64,000 nucleotides of DNA from DATMRS01 sp035566015 (GCA_035566015.1 DATMRS010000020.1:372001-436000), one strand, 5' to 3'. Positions 55,511-64,000 are shown, counted from the first letter of the stretch. Translations and numbers: made by a program. The notes: generated by a model from the sequence alone, not told the origin.

Positions 55511-55536
55511 TGGACCCCGCCTTTCGTCGGGGTGAC
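55511..55536. repeat. half unit of the intergenic repeat family
   Basis: TGGACCCCGCCTTTCGTCGG plus GGTGAC matches one arm of the repeat elements seen at 21672, 42852 and 61922, without the opposite arm. The rest of this gap is unremarkable. Confidence 0.5.
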
Positions 55537-55607
55537 GAAGCGTGGCTTGCGCGAAGAGCAAAGCTCGCGCGAAAAGGACAGAAACGCGCGGCGGAAAGGA
55601 CGGAAGA

Positions 55608-55955
55608 TCAGTCGCGCGCGGCGACGATGATGATCTCGACCTTGTAATCGGGCGCGGCGAGCTTGACTTCGCCGGTGGCGCGCGCGGGCGGGTTGGCGGG
55701 ATCGACCCATTCGTCCCACACCGCGTTCATCGCCGCGAAATCGCCCATGTCGGCGAGCCAGATCGTCGCCGAAAGGATGCGCGACTTGTCGCTGCCCGCC
55801 GCCTCCAGCAAGGTATCGATCTGGGTGAGCACGGCGCGCGTCTGTTCGGTCACGTCCTTGCCGGGCGCGCCGACCTGGCCGGCGAGATAGACGGTGTTGC
55901 CGTGAACGACCGCCTGGCTCATCCGCCGGCCGGCGTCGATGCGGGTGACACTCAC
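55608..55955 (-). CDS. RidA-family enamine/imine deaminase-like protein
   Basis: A 115-residue member of the YjgF/YER057c/UK114 family (RidA). RMSQAVVHGNTVYLAGQVGA, EQTRAVLTQIDTLLEAAGSD and a C-terminal KVEIIIVAARD fit the family. Classic RidA hydrolyses reactive enamines using a conserved arginine near the C-terminus (usually CxVERR-type); here the region reads DYKVEIIIVAARD, so the catalytic arginine is not obvious and it may belong to another subgroup. It starts with GTG, five bases after dnaN, and is likely cotranscribed. Confidence 0.85.
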   Translation of the reverse strand: MSVTRIDAGRRMSQAVVHGNTVYLAGQVGAPGKDVTEQTRAVLTQIDTLLEAAGSDKSRILSATIWLADMGDFAAMNAVWDEWVDPANPPARATGEVKLAAPDYKVEIIIVAARD

Positions 55956-55960
55956 CTGCG

Positions 55961-57070
55961 TCAGACCCGCATCGGCATCAGCACGTAGAGCGCCGGCGCC
56001 TTGTCATTCTCGCGGATCAGCGTCGGCGCGGCGGCGTCCGCCAGATGCACCTCCACCGTATCGCCCTCGATCTGGCCCAATATGTCGAGCAGATAACGCG
56101 CGTTGAAGCCGATCTCGAACCCGTCGGAGCCGTAATCGCCCGACACTTCCTCCGCCGCCGTGCCGTTTTCGGGCGACGTGACCGACAGGGTGATCTTGTC
56201 GCGCTCGAGCGCCATCTTGACCGCGCGCGTTTTCTCGCTGGCGATCGTCGCGACGCGATCGACGCCCTCCATGAAGCTTTTGGGATCGATCTTCAGCAGC
56301 TTGTCGTTCGCGACCGGAATGACGCGCGAATAATCGGGGAAGGTGCCGTCGATCAGCTTGGACGTGAGGATCGCCGAGCCGAGGCCGAAGCGGATCTTGG
56401 TGGGCGAGAGCGAGACTTCGACCGTGCCGTCCAGCTCATCCAGCAGCTTGCGCAGTTCGGCCACGCATTTGCGCGGCACGATCACGTCGGGCATGCCGGC
56501 CGCGCCGTCGGGACGCGGCACGGTGACGCGCGCGAGGCGGTGCCCGTCGGTCGCCGCCGCCTTCAGCACCGGCTGCGCCTCGTCCGAGACGTGGAGGAAG
56601 ATGCCGTTCAGATAATAGCGCGTCTCCTCGGTCGAGATAGCAAAGCGCGTCTTGTCGATGATCTGGCGGAGCGTCGCGGCGGGCAGTTCGAACCGCGTCG
56701 GCAGGTCGCCCTCGGCGATCACCGGGAAATCGTCACGGGGCAGCGTCTGGAGGTTGAAGCGCGCACGCCCGGCGACGACCTGCATCTTCCCCTCGGCCGC
56801 GCTGAGCGACACCTGCCCGCCTTCGGGCAGCTTGCGCGCGATATCGAACAGGGTATGCGCCGAAACCGTCGTCGCGCCGGGCGTCTCGACCTGCGCCTCG
56901 ACATGCTCGACGATCTGGAGATCGAGATCGGTCGCCATGAGCTTCAGCCCGTCGGCCGACGCCTCGATCAGCACGTTCGACAATATCGGAATGGTATTCC
57001 GACGTTCGACCACGGATTGTACATGGCTCAGGCTTTTCAGCAGCGTCGCCCGCTCGATCGTCGCCTTCAT
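55961..57070 (-). CDS. dnaN: DNA polymerase III beta subunit (sliding clamp)
   Basis: A 369-residue clamp subunit with the three repeated clamp folds. MKATIERATLLKSLSHVQSVV, ERRNTIPILSNVLIEA, RARFNLQTLPRDDFP and the C-terminal LYVLMPMRV are typical. It forms the dimeric ring that holds the polymerase on DNA. dnaA does not precede it in this window. ridA-like follows immediately; recF and gyrB follow after one opposite-strand gene. Confidence 0.97.
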   Translation of the reverse strand: MKATIERATLLKSLSHVQSVVERRNTIPILSNVLIEASADGLKLMATDLDLQIVEHVEAQVETPGATTVSAHTLFDIARKLPEGGQVSLSAAEGKMQVVAGRARFNLQTLPRDDFPVIAEGDLPTRFELPAATLRQIIDKTRFAISTEETRYYLNGIFLHVSDEAQPVLKAAATDGHRLARVTVPRPDGAAGMPDVIVPRKCVAELRKLLDELDGTVEVSLSPTKIRFGLGSAILTSKLIDGTFPDYSRVIPVANDKLLKIDPKSFMEGVDRVATIASEKTRAVKMALERDKITLSVTSPENGTAAEEVSGDYGSDGFEIGFNARYLLDILGQIEGDTVEVHLADAAAPTLIRENDKAPALYVLMPMRV

Positions 57071-57150
57071 TCCGGTCCCCGACTTCCCCGTAGCTTAAAC
57101 GGACACGCGTTATAGCGTGAGGATCGTCCGCCGCCAGTAGGTAGCGCAAC

Positions 57151-57178
57151 AAAAAGGGCCGAGGCTTCGCCCCGGCCC
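57151..57178 (-). terminator. terminator after the beta-barrel protein gene
   Basis: On the minus strand GGGCCG(G)GGC pairs with GCC(T)CGGCCC, closed by a small loop and followed by TTTTT. A second hairpin without T run lies between it and the gene at 57193-57214. Confidence 0.75.
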
Positions 57179-57230
57179 GATCATGCGGCTGCCGGGCGGC
57201 GTTTCCGCCGCCCGAAACCTTGTCCCGCGA

Positions 57231-57806
57231 TCAGAAGCGGAAGCCGAAGCCCGCCAGCGCCTGATTGCGCGAGAAGCCCTTCTCATAGTTGGAATAGCGA
57301 TATTCGGCCTTGACGAAGCTGTTCGGGCCGACCGCATATTCGGCGCCCACGCCCAGGCGGATGCCATCGAGGTTCCTGTGATAGTTGAAGTTGTCGACGC
57401 CCGTATCGCCGTCGTCATAGGACACCTTGACGCGCGCGTTGGTGTAGCCGGCCTTTGCGTAAAGCAGGGTGCGACCGCCGATCACGCCGCCGACGCGGCC
57501 ACCGATGTAGAGGTCACGACCCGTCTTGAAGGTGAGGCGATCGCCGGCGACGGCCGTGTCATACTGACGCTCGCGAACGTCCGAATCGCTCCATTCGGCG
57601 TCCGCGCCGACGAGCAGGCTGCCCATCTGCATGTCATAGCCGGCGCCGAGGCCGTAGAGGACGCCATCGTCATGCCCATGGTTGCGGAGCTGATCCCAGC
57701 CGATGATGCCTTCCACACGCGCACCGGTGAAGGTGGCGGCATCCTGCGCCAGCGCCGGGGTGGCGAAGGCGGTGGCAGCCAAAAGGGCGAAAGCAAAGCT
57801 ACGCAT
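57231..57806 (-). CDS. outer-membrane beta-barrel (opacity-type) protein
   Basis: A 191-residue protein with signal peptide ending ATPALAQD and an eight-strand OmpA/Opa-like barrel. Strand signatures include GVLYGLGAGYDMQMGSLLVG, GRDLYIGGRVGGVIGGRTLL and the terminal strand NQALAGFGFRF, ending in phenylalanine. Members are small surface or adhesion proteins. GGAG lies eight bases before the start, and its own terminator follows. Confidence 0.85.
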   Translation of the reverse strand: MRSFAFALLAATAFATPALAQDAATFTGARVEGIIGWDQLRNHGHDDGVLYGLGAGYDMQMGSLLVGADAEWSDSDVRERQYDTAVAGDRLTFKTGRDLYIGGRVGGVIGGRTLLYAKAGYTNARVKVSYDDGDTGVDNFNYHRNLDGIRLGVGAEYAVGPNSFVKAEYRYSNYEKGFSRNQALAGFGFRF

Positions 57807-57880
57807 TCATTTTCTCCGTCATTATCTTCCCCCGAATGTCGAAGGGATGCCCCCCTCTGCCAGCATTCGGCGGGCCTTGC

Positions 57881-58447
57881 ATGAACCTCAGACAACAAGC
57901 CCGACTGTTGCATTGCAGCAACAATGTCGCGCGGCACCGGCGGCGGCGGGCGCACGCCTGCCTGTTGCTGATTGCCCCGATTCTGGCCGCTTTTTCGACA
58001 CAATCGGCCGACACCCGCGACTTCCTCGGTCTGTTCGAAGGCTGGGCGGCGTTCCGGGATGCCGCGCCGCCGCGTTGCTATGCAGTCGCAATGCCTGTGA
58101 AGAAAAGCCGCAGTGCGGACGAGCATCCGTTCCTCGCCGTGGCCGACTGGCCGGCGAGCGGCGCGACGGGCCAGGTCCATGTCCGGCTGCGCAAGCCACG
58201 CAAGGCCGACGCGCCCGTTACCCTCTCGATCGGGAAGATGCATTTCCGCCTCGTCGGCGCGGGGCGCGACGCCTGGGCGTCGGGCCCGGGCGCCGACCGT
58301 GCGATCGTCGCGGCGGTCCGCCACGGCACCAGCCTCAGCATCGAAACCGTGGACGAACGCGGCCGGCCGCTGATCGACGTCTATCGGCTGGCGGGCGCGC
58401 CGAGCGCGATCGACGCGGCGATCCTCGCCTGCGCCCGGCCGGGCTGA
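57881..58447 (+). CDS. IalB-like (invasion-associated locus B) family protein
   Basis: A 188-residue secreted protein. A basic N-terminus is followed by a hydrophobic segment (CLLLIAPILAAFSTQ). The body has CYAVAMPVKK, SIGKMHFRLV and a C-terminal SAIDAAILACARPG, the layout of IalB-like proteins with cysteines near both ends of the domain. The link to invasion comes from Bartonella and does not imply virulence here. An ATG at 57881 is used; an upstream ATG at 57836 is possible. It lies 54 bases before rlmN. Confidence 0.65.
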   Translation: MNLRQQARLLHCSNNVARHRRRRAHACLLLIAPILAAFSTQSADTRDFLGLFEGWAAFRDAAPPRCYAVAMPVKKSRSADEHPFLAVADWPASGATGQVHVRLRKPRKADAPVTLSIGKMHFRLVGAGRDAWASGPGADRAIVAAVRHGTSLSIETVDERGRPLIDVYRLAGAPSAIDAAILACARPG

Positions 58448-58501
58448 CGCCAGACCCAAGCATCGCTGGCAGAATCGGCGCATTTTCTGTAGGGGGGCGC
58501 G

Positions 58502-59698
58502 ATGAACGCCCCCATGCAGATTCCCGGCGGCATCGATCCGGTGCCGGTGCCGCGCCTTGCCACGCCCCGCGCCGATGGCCGGATCGACCTGATCGGCCTC
58601 ACCCGCGAGGAAGTGCGCGAGGCGCTGGCCACCGCGGGGATGGAGCCCAGGCAGGCGAAGCTGCGCTCGAAGCAGCTCTGGCACTGGATCTATAATCGCG
58701 GCGCGACCGACTTCGCGACGATGACCGATATCTCGAAGGCGATGCACCCCTGGCTCGCCGAGCGGTTCGTCGTCGGCCGGCCCGAGGTGACACAGGCGCA
58801 GGTGTCGACCGACGGCACGCGCAAATGGCTGCTGCGCGCCGATGACGGGCAGGAATATGAGATGGTGTTCATCCCCGACGCGGGGCGGGGCACCTTGTGC
58901 GTGTCCAGTCAGGTGGGCTGCACGCTCAACTGCCGCTTCTGCCACACCGGCACGATGCGGCTGGTGCGCAACCTGACGGCGGGCGAGATCGTCGGCCAGG
59001 TCATGCTGGCGCGCGACAGCCTGGGGGAGTGGCCGAGCCAGCCCGAGGGCCGCATGCTCACCAACATCGTGATGATGGGGATGGGCGAGCCGCTCTATAA
59101 TTTCGACAATGTGCGCGATGCGCTGCGGCTGGTGATGGACGGCGACGGACTGGCCCTCTCGCGCCGGCGGATCACGCTCTCGACCTCGGGCGTGGTGCCG
59201 ATGATGGCGCGCGCGGGCGAAGAGATCGGCGTCAACCTCGCCGTCTCGCTCCATGCCGTGACCAAGGAGATACGCGACGAGATCGTGCCGCTGAACCGCA
59301 AATACGGCATAGACGAGCTGCTGGCCGCCTGCGCCGCCTATCCCGGCGCGAACAATGCGCGGCGCATCACCTTCGAATATGTGATGCTGAAGGACAAGAA
59401 TGACAGCGACGAGGATGCGCGCGAGCTTGTCCGCCTGCTCCGCCACTATCGCCTGCCCGCCAAGGTGAACCTGATCCCGTTCAATCCCTGGCCGGGCGTA
59501 CCCTATGAATGCTCGACGCCCGAGCGGATCCGCCGTTTCTCGGAAATCATCTTCGAAGCGGGCATCTCCGCCCCCGTCCGCACGCCGCGCGGGCGCGACA
59601 TCATGGCGGCGTGCGGGCAGCTCAAATCCGCCTCCGAAAAGAAGAGCCGCGCCGAGCTGGACCGGCTGGCCGAGGAGAAGCTGGCCGCGCTCGGCTGA
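58502..59698 (+). CDS. rlmN: dual-specificity RNA methyltransferase RlmN
   Basis: A 398-residue radical-SAM enzyme that methylates C2 of A2503 in 23S rRNA and of A37 in some tRNAs. The cluster motif is CTLNCRFC (C140, C144, C147). The two catalytic cysteines are conserved: C133 in GTLCVSSQVGC and C371 in MAACGQL. NIVMMGMGEPLYNFDNV is also characteristic. All key residues are present. Confidence 0.97.
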   Translation: MNAPMQIPGGIDPVPVPRLATPRADGRIDLIGLTREEVREALATAGMEPRQAKLRSKQLWHWIYNRGATDFATMTDISKAMHPWLAERFVVGRPEVTQAQVSTDGTRKWLLRADDGQEYEMVFIPDAGRGTLCVSSQVGCTLNCRFCHTGTMRLVRNLTAGEIVGQVMLARDSLGEWPSQPEGRMLTNIVMMGMGEPLYNFDNVRDALRLVMDGDGLALSRRRITLSTSGVVPMMARAGEEIGVNLAVSLHAVTKEIRDEIVPLNRKYGIDELLAACAAYPGANNARRITFEYVMLKDKNDSDEDARELVRLLRHYRLPAKVNLIPFNPWPGVPYECSTPERIRRFSEIIFEAGISAPVRTPRGRDIMAACGQLKSASEKKSRAELDRLAEEKLAALG

Positions 59699-59796
59699 GC
59701 GGTCCTGCTCTAAACGGTTGCCATTTTGGCCTTTTGCCGCGACCTTGCGGCCAAGCCGCGTCGCTGGCGGCGGGACACAAGGGTAGAGGCCGATCC

Positions 59797-61020
59797 ATGA
59801 AATTGCTCGACACCGCACTGGACCATCACGTCACCCAGGGCAGTCTCGACGTCATCTATGCCGACGGCACGCGCCGCCGCTTCGGCGAAATGGGTGCGGA
59901 CCCGATCGTCATCCGCTTCACCGACCGCAAGGCGCCGTGGGACATCATCCGCGATCCCCGGCTGGGCGCGGGCGAACTCTATATGGACGGCCGGCTCGTC
60001 GTCGAACCGCCGCACGACGTCTATGATCTCGTCGATCTCATCACGCGCAACGGCGCATGGGAGGCGCCGGGGCAGGACCGCAAGCTGATGGGCAAGCGCA
60101 AGGGCGCCATCAAGGGACGGATCGACCGTTTCAACGCGCGCCGATCGGCCAAGAAGAACGTGGCGCATCATTATGATCTGAGCGACCGGCTGTACGATCT
60201 CTTCCTCGACGCCGATCGCCAATATAGCTGCGCCTATTTCACCGATCCGGCCAACGATCTGGCGCAGGCGCAGGCCGACAAGAAGGCGCATATCGCCGCC
60301 AAGCTGTACCTGAAGCCCGGGCAGAAGGTACTCGACATCGGCTGCGGCTGGGGCGGGATGGCGCTCTACCTGAACAAGGTGGCCGACGTCGACGTGCTCG
60401 GCGTCACGCTAAGCGAGGAGCAGTTGAAGGTCGCGCGCCGCCGCGCCGAGGAAGCGGGCGTCGCGGACAGGGTGCGCTTCGAACTGATCGATTATCGCGA
60501 CGTCACCGGCAGCTTCGACCGGATCGTCTCGGTCGGCATGTTCGAACATGTCGGGCCGCCGCAATATCGCACCTTCTTCAACAAGTGCCGCAACCTGCTC
60601 GCCCCCGACGGCGTCATGCTGCTGCACACGATCGGACGCATGGGCGGCCCGGGCGTCACCGATGCGTGGACGCGCAAATATATCTTCCCCGGCGGCTACA
60701 GCCCCGCATTGAGCGAGATCGTGCGCGCGGTGGAGGGCCTGAAATTCATCATTTCCGACGTCGAGGTGCTGCGGCTGCACTACACCTACACGCTCGATCA
60801 TTGGTATCGCCGCACGGTGGAGCAGCGCGACGCGATCGAGGCGATCTACGATGCGCGTTTCTTCCGCATGTGGCAATTCTATCTGGCGGGCGCGGCCTCG
60901 GCCTTCCGCCATGGCGGGCTCGTCAATTATCAGGTGCAGCTCATCAAGCAGCGCACCGCCCTGCCGCTGATCCGCGACTATATGGTGGAGGGGGAACGCG
61001 CGCTGCGTGCGCGGGCATAA
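59797..61020 (+). CDS. cfa: cyclopropane-fatty-acyl-phospholipid synthase
   Basis: A 407-residue SAM-dependent enzyme that adds a methylene bridge to unsaturated membrane lipid chains. The SAM loop VLDIGCGWGGMALYL is clear, and the substrate part AHHYDLSDRLYDLFLDAD and QYSCAYF, RIVSVGMFEHVGPPQYR are family typical. The ATG at 59797 has a GGGTAGAGG site upstream and gives an N-terminus matching known Cfa; longer frames lie in the intergenic region. It may be cotranscribed with rlmN, 98 bases away. Confidence 0.92.
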   Translation: MKLLDTALDHHVTQGSLDVIYADGTRRRFGEMGADPIVIRFTDRKAPWDIIRDPRLGAGELYMDGRLVVEPPHDVYDLVDLITRNGAWEAPGQDRKLMGKRKGAIKGRIDRFNARRSAKKNVAHHYDLSDRLYDLFLDADRQYSCAYFTDPANDLAQAQADKKAHIAAKLYLKPGQKVLDIGCGWGGMALYLNKVADVDVLGVTLSEEQLKVARRRAEEAGVADRVRFELIDYRDVTGSFDRIVSVGMFEHVGPPQYRTFFNKCRNLLAPDGVMLLHTIGRMGGPGVTDAWTRKYIFPGGYSPALSEIVRAVEGLKFIISDVEVLRLHYTYTLDHWYRRTVEQRDAIEAIYDARFFRMWQFYLAGAASAFRHGGLVNYQVQLIKQRTALPLIRDYMVEGERALRARA

Positions 61021-61092
61021 GCGCACGCGCCATATTAAATGTTGGGCAACCATCTGCTGCGATGATGGCGCTTCCTGTAGCCGGGGATTGCG

Positions 61093-61887
61093 ATGTCCAG
61101 CGTTCCGTTTCGTCCTATATTAGGCCTTGCCGTCGCGCTGGCCGCCGTCCAGCCCGCCGCCGCCGCGGTCACGCTGGCCGATTTCGACGTCTACGCCACC
61201 GGCCAGGCGCGAATCGCCGGCGGCTCCTACGGCGCGATCGCCGCGGGCAGCTTCGTCAACGCCAATGGCCCCACCGGGACGAACTATAGCAGCCTGACCG
61301 GCTCGTCCGCCGCGCTCGATGCGACCGCCGCGTCGCTGTCGACGGCGTTCGCGGGCATGGCGGCGACGGGCACGCTCACCAGCGGGCAATGGACGCCCGG
61401 CAACGCCACGCTGACGGGCACGTCGAACGGTATCAACGTCTTCACGATCGACGGCTCGCGCTATAGCGGGCTGTACGCGCTCAGCTTCGCCGGCCCCGGC
61501 ACGGGCGCGATCGTCAACGTGTCGGGCAACTCGTTCAGCAATTATCTGAACATCAATTTCGGTAACCTGTCGCCCGATCAGGTCGTCTTCAATTTCTACG
61601 AAGCCGACACCCTCAGCATGAACGGGATGAACATCGCCGGTTCGGTGCTGGCGCCGAACGCCTTCGTCAACCTTCAGGGCGGCTCGATCGCGGGTTCGGT
61701 GATCGCGGGCAGCTTCCGTTCGGACGGCACGACGATCGGCGGCAACGCCTTCGAAGGCTTCGATCCGCAACCGACCGCGCCCGTCCCCGAGCCAGCGACG
61801 TGGGCGCTGATGATCGGCGGCTTCGCGCTGGTCGGCCTCGTCCTGCGCCGCCGCCGGCGGCAGGGGCTGCGCTCTATTTCCGCGTGA
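61093..61887 (+). CDS. choice-of-anchor A family protein with PEPxxWA-CTERM tail
   Basis: A 264-residue secreted protein. A signal peptide (LGLAVALAAVQPAAAAVTLA) is followed by a beta-helical choice-of-anchor A domain (ADFDVYATGQARIAGGSYGA, SGNSFSNYLNINFGNLS, GSVLAPNAFVNLQGGSIAGS). The C-terminus is a PEP sorting tail, PEPATWA, then a hydrophobic helix and an arginine cluster (RRRRRQ). It is probably exported and handled by an exosortase-type system not present in the window. The domain may serve in matrix or surface structure. Confidence 0.85.
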   Translation: MSSVPFRPILGLAVALAAVQPAAAAVTLADFDVYATGQARIAGGSYGAIAAGSFVNANGPTGTNYSSLTGSSAALDATAASLSTAFAGMAATGTLTSGQWTPGNATLTGTSNGINVFTIDGSRYSGLYALSFAGPGTGAIVNVSGNSFSNYLNINFGNLSPDQVVFNFYEADTLSMNGMNIAGSVLAPNAFVNLQGGSIAGSVIAGSFRSDGTTIGGNAFEGFDPQPTAPVPEPATWALMIGGFALVGLVLRRRRRQGLRSISA

Positions 61888-61921
61888 CGGGTGGGGTTGC
61901 CCTCACCCCCCTCAACTCCTC

Positions 61922-62006
61922 TTCATCCCCGCAAGGCGGGGACCCATCGCGTTCCGATCCTTTTGCAGTGACAGTGCCTATGGATTCCCGCCTTCGCGGG
62001 AATGAC
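61922..62006. repeat. intergenic inverted-repeat element, copy 3 (reverse orientation)
   Basis: TTCATCCCCGCAAGGCGGGG at the left and GATTCCCGCCTTCGCGGGAA at the right face each other. Reversed, the right side reads GTCATTCCCGCGAAGGCGGG followed by a core like that of copies 1 and 2 (AATCCATAGGCACTG). Confidence 0.75.
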
Positions 62007-62035
62007 ACGTCATTGAGGACATAGGCCCTCCCGCC

Positions 62036-62057
62036 ACCCGACTTTCGCCGGAATGAC
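62036..62057. repeat. partial unit of the intergenic repeat family
   Basis: A single arm-like sequence, ACTTTCGCCGGAATGAC, related to the element arms, directly beside copy 3. It may be a degraded second copy. Confidence 0.4.
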
Positions 62058-62076
62058 GGGAGGGGAACATTTTGCG

Positions 62077-62664
62077 TTACCTGGCGCGCTTCGCCTGCCA
62101 TTCGGCGCGCATCGCCTGACGGGCGGCCTGGCGCTCGGCAGGGGTGACGGTGCCGTCCTTGTTGGCATCGGCGCGGTCGAACATCGCGAGCGGCTTCGCC
62201 TCGAACTCGGCCAGCGTCACCTTGCCGTCCTTGTTCGCGTCGAGGCGGGCGAGGAAATCGCCCTGGCCGCGATGCATCATCCCGCGATGCATGCCGCGAT
62301 GGTGGCGGCCGCCGGGGCCGGCCTTGCCGTCACGCTGGCCGCGCGCCGCGAAGCCCGCATCATATTCGGCCTTCGAAAGCTGCCCGTCCTTGTTCGTGTC
62401 GAGCCGCTGGAAGCGCTCGTCGCGATGCTTCGCGCGCTGCTCGGTACGGCGCGCCTTCATCGCTTCGCGCGCCTGATCGACCTCCGCCTTCGTTATCGCG
62501 CCATCCTTGTTGAGATCGAGCTTCGCGAAACGCTCGGCGAGCTTCGTCTGCACCTCGGCGCGCGTCATCGGCTTCGGCTCGGGCCGGGCCGCGCCCTGAT
62601 CCGCCGCGAGCGCGGGAAGCGCGAGCAACGCCGTCAGGCCCACGCCGATCATCAGCTTCTTCAT
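62077..62664 (-). CDS. secreted four-EF-hand protein
   Basis: A 195-residue periplasmic or exported protein with a signal peptide ending PALAADQ. Four complete 12-residue EF loops are seen at 50-61, 89-100, 142-153 and 166-177 (DLNKDG, DTNKDG, DANKDG, DANKDG, each closing with E), so it should bind calcium. Between loops 2 and 3 is a histidine/methionine/arginine-rich segment (RHHRGMHRGMMHRGQGD) that might bind another metal. The start has a GGAG site seven bases upstream. It is convergent with the PEP-CTERM gene. Confidence 0.85.
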   Translation of the reverse strand: MKKLMIGVGLTALLALPALAADQGAARPEPKPMTRAEVQTKLAERFAKLDLNKDGAITKAEVDQAREAMKARRTEQRAKHRDERFQRLDTNKDGQLSKAEYDAGFAARGQRDGKAGPGGRHHRGMHRGMMHRGQGDFLARLDANKDGKVTLAEFEAKPLAMFDRADANKDGTVTPAERQAARQAMRAEWQAKRAR

Positions 62665-62842
62665 CACAAGTCTCCGTTCCAAACTCTGCCCCCGATGGGC
62701 ATGGTCGCCGATTCGCAGACTGGTTTTGCACCCATAGTTCGCGGCTGACGCTAAATGTCAGAATTGACACAGACGCCGCGATCGCACTTGAACGATGCCG
62801 CGCCGCTGTGGCAGAGCCCCCGCGCCTTTCCGGGAGATGACG

Positions 62843-64000
62843 ATGACGAGTGACGTGAAGCGCGTGGTGCTGGCCTTTTCCGGCGGGCTCGACACGAGCG
62901 TCATCCTCAAATGGCTGCAGCAGACCTATAATTGCGAGGTCGTCACCTTCACCGCCGATCTGGGCCAGGGCGAGGAGCTTGGCCCGGCGCGCGCGAAGGC
63001 CGAGCTGATGGGCGTGAAGCCCGAACATATCTTCATCGACGATCTGCGCGAGGAATTCGTCCGCGATTACGTCTTCCCGATGATGCGCGCCAATGCGCTC
63101 TATGAGGGGTTGTACCTGCTCGGCACCTCGATCGCGCGGCCGCTGATCGCCAAGCGCCAGATCGAGATCGCGCGGGCAGTCGGCGCCGACGCCGTCAGCC
63201 ATGGCGCGACCGGCAAGGGCAACGATCAGGTCCGGTTCGAGCTGGGCTATTATGCGCTCGCCCCCGATATCAAGGTGATCGCGCCCTGGCGCGAATGGGA
63301 CCTGACGAGCCGCACCCGCCTCATCGAATATGCCGAGGCGCACCAGATTCCCGTGCCCAAGGACAAGCGCGGCGAATCCCCCTTCTCGACCGACGCGAAC
63401 CTTCTCCACACCTCGTCCGAGGGCAAGGTGCTTGAGGACCCGTGGGAGGAGGTGCCCGATTATGTCTATTCGCGCACCGACAATCCCGAGGATGCGCCCG
63501 ACACCCCCGAGATCATCACGATCGATTTCGAGCGCGGCGACGCGACCGCGATCAACGGCGAGGCGCTCAGCCCCGCGACCCTGCTCGCCAAGCTCAACGA
63601 TCTGGGCAAGCGCCACGGCATCGGCCGGCTCGATCTGCTGGAAAACCGCTATGTCGGCATGAAATCGCGCGGCATGTACGAAACGCCCGGCGGCACGATC
63701 CTCCATCTCGCGCATCGCGGGATCGAGCAGATCACGCTCGATCGCGGCGCGGCGCACCTCAAGGACGAGCTGATGCCGCGCTATGCCGAGCTGCTCTACA
63801 ACGGCTTCTGGTTCTCGCCCGAGCGCGAGATGCTCCAGGCGGCGATCGACCACAGCCAGGCCAAGGTGACGGGCACGGTGCGGCTGAAGCTGTACAAGGG
63901 CGGCGTCCATGTGATCGGCCGCAAGTCCCCCTACAGCCTCTATTCGGAGCGGGTCGTCACCTTCGAGGACGATGCCGGCGCCTATGACCAGCGCGATGCC
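62843..64000 (+). CDS. argG: argininosuccinate synthase, N-terminal and most of body (runs off window)
   Basis: 386 codons are visible and the gene continues past the right edge. The PP-loop SGGLDTSV at the N-terminus binds ATP, and GTSIARPLIAKRQ, HGATGKGNDQVRFE and SPFSTDANLLHTSSEG are ArgG signatures. It joins citrulline and aspartate in arginine synthesis. Of two ATGs, 62843 is preferred because GGGAG then lies at normal distance; the ATG at 62837 is directly against it. Confidence 0.95.
   Translation, partial: MTSDVKRVVLAFSGGLDTSVILKWLQQTYNCEVVTFTADLGQGEELGPARAKAELMGVKPEHIFIDDLREEFVRDYVFPMMRANALYEGLYLLGTSIARPLIAKRQIEIARAVGADAVSHGATGKGNDQVRFELGYYALAPDIKVIAPWREWDLTSRTRLIEYAEAHQIPVPKDKRGESPFSTDANLLHTSSEGKVLEDPWEEVPDYVYSRTDNPEDAPDTPEIITIDFERGDATAINGEALSPATLLAKLNDLGKRHGIGRLDLLENRYVGMKSRGMYETPGGTILHLAHRGIEQITLDRGAAHLKDELMPRYAELLYNGFWFSPEREMLQAAIDHSQAKVTGTVRLKLYKGGVHVIGRKSPYSLYSERVVTFEDDAGAYDQRDA

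Overview
The window is a GC-rich, densely packed chromosomal segment of an alphaproteobacterium, most likely a member of the Sphingomonadaceae. Supporting signs are two proteins with PEPxxWA-CTERM tails, a TonB-dependent receptor with an EIVVTAQ TonB-box region, a CarD regulator next to a 7Fe ferredoxin and a Suv3-like helicase, and small secreted proteins of a type common in sphingomonads. The family assignment is inference. I found no phage, plasmid, insertion sequence, CRISPR, tRNA or rRNA. Most genes are housekeeping or conserved genes.

Layout. Positions 1-3600 hold a truncated sulfurtransferase, queF, three small uncharacterised genes and a secreted M48 protease with a PDZ domain. Positions 3674-8309 carry a sugar-nucleotide set: wecB, galE, a UDP-glucose dehydrogenase and a UDP-glucuronate 4-epimerase type enzyme. 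Positions 8312-14868 carry a complete RND efflux operon with a divergent TetR regulator; two facing promoters overlap at a palindromic operator candidate. Positions 14873-19900 hold a mannose-6-phosphate isomerase, carD, fdxA, an S4 RNA-binding protein and the helicase. Positions 20101-25156 hold a LytM-type endopeptidase, a HerA-like ATPase and a TIGR02186-TauE/SafE pair. Positions 25211-27612 hold a membrane glycosyltransferase coupled to an anchored, barrel-like partner, reminiscent of NfrB/NfrA. RluA-type pseudouridine synthase, crcB and several small envelope proteins follow to 32402, then ung, an autoinhibited Fic protein and thiC under a TPP riboswitch.

Positions 36931-42819 hold a small lipoprotein, sucC, etfB-etfA and a TonB-dependent receptor. 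Positions 43025-50907 hold an alpha-2-macroglobulin with an intact thioester motif followed by penicillin-binding protein 1C, whose membrane anchor is encoded upstream of its first ATG. Positions 51009-57070 hold gyrB, recF, a RidA-type protein and dnaN, interrupted by one opposite-strand gene. The rest holds a beta-barrel protein, an IalB-like protein, rlmN, a cyclopropane fatty acid synthase, a choice-of-anchor A protein, a four-EF-hand protein and the start of argG.

Three copies of a roughly 90 bp inverted-repeat element, plus two half copies, lie in intergenic gaps. The observations most worth following are the PBP1C start, the NfrB-like pair, the repeat family and the efflux operator. 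I did not find an unmistakable new defence or biosynthetic system.
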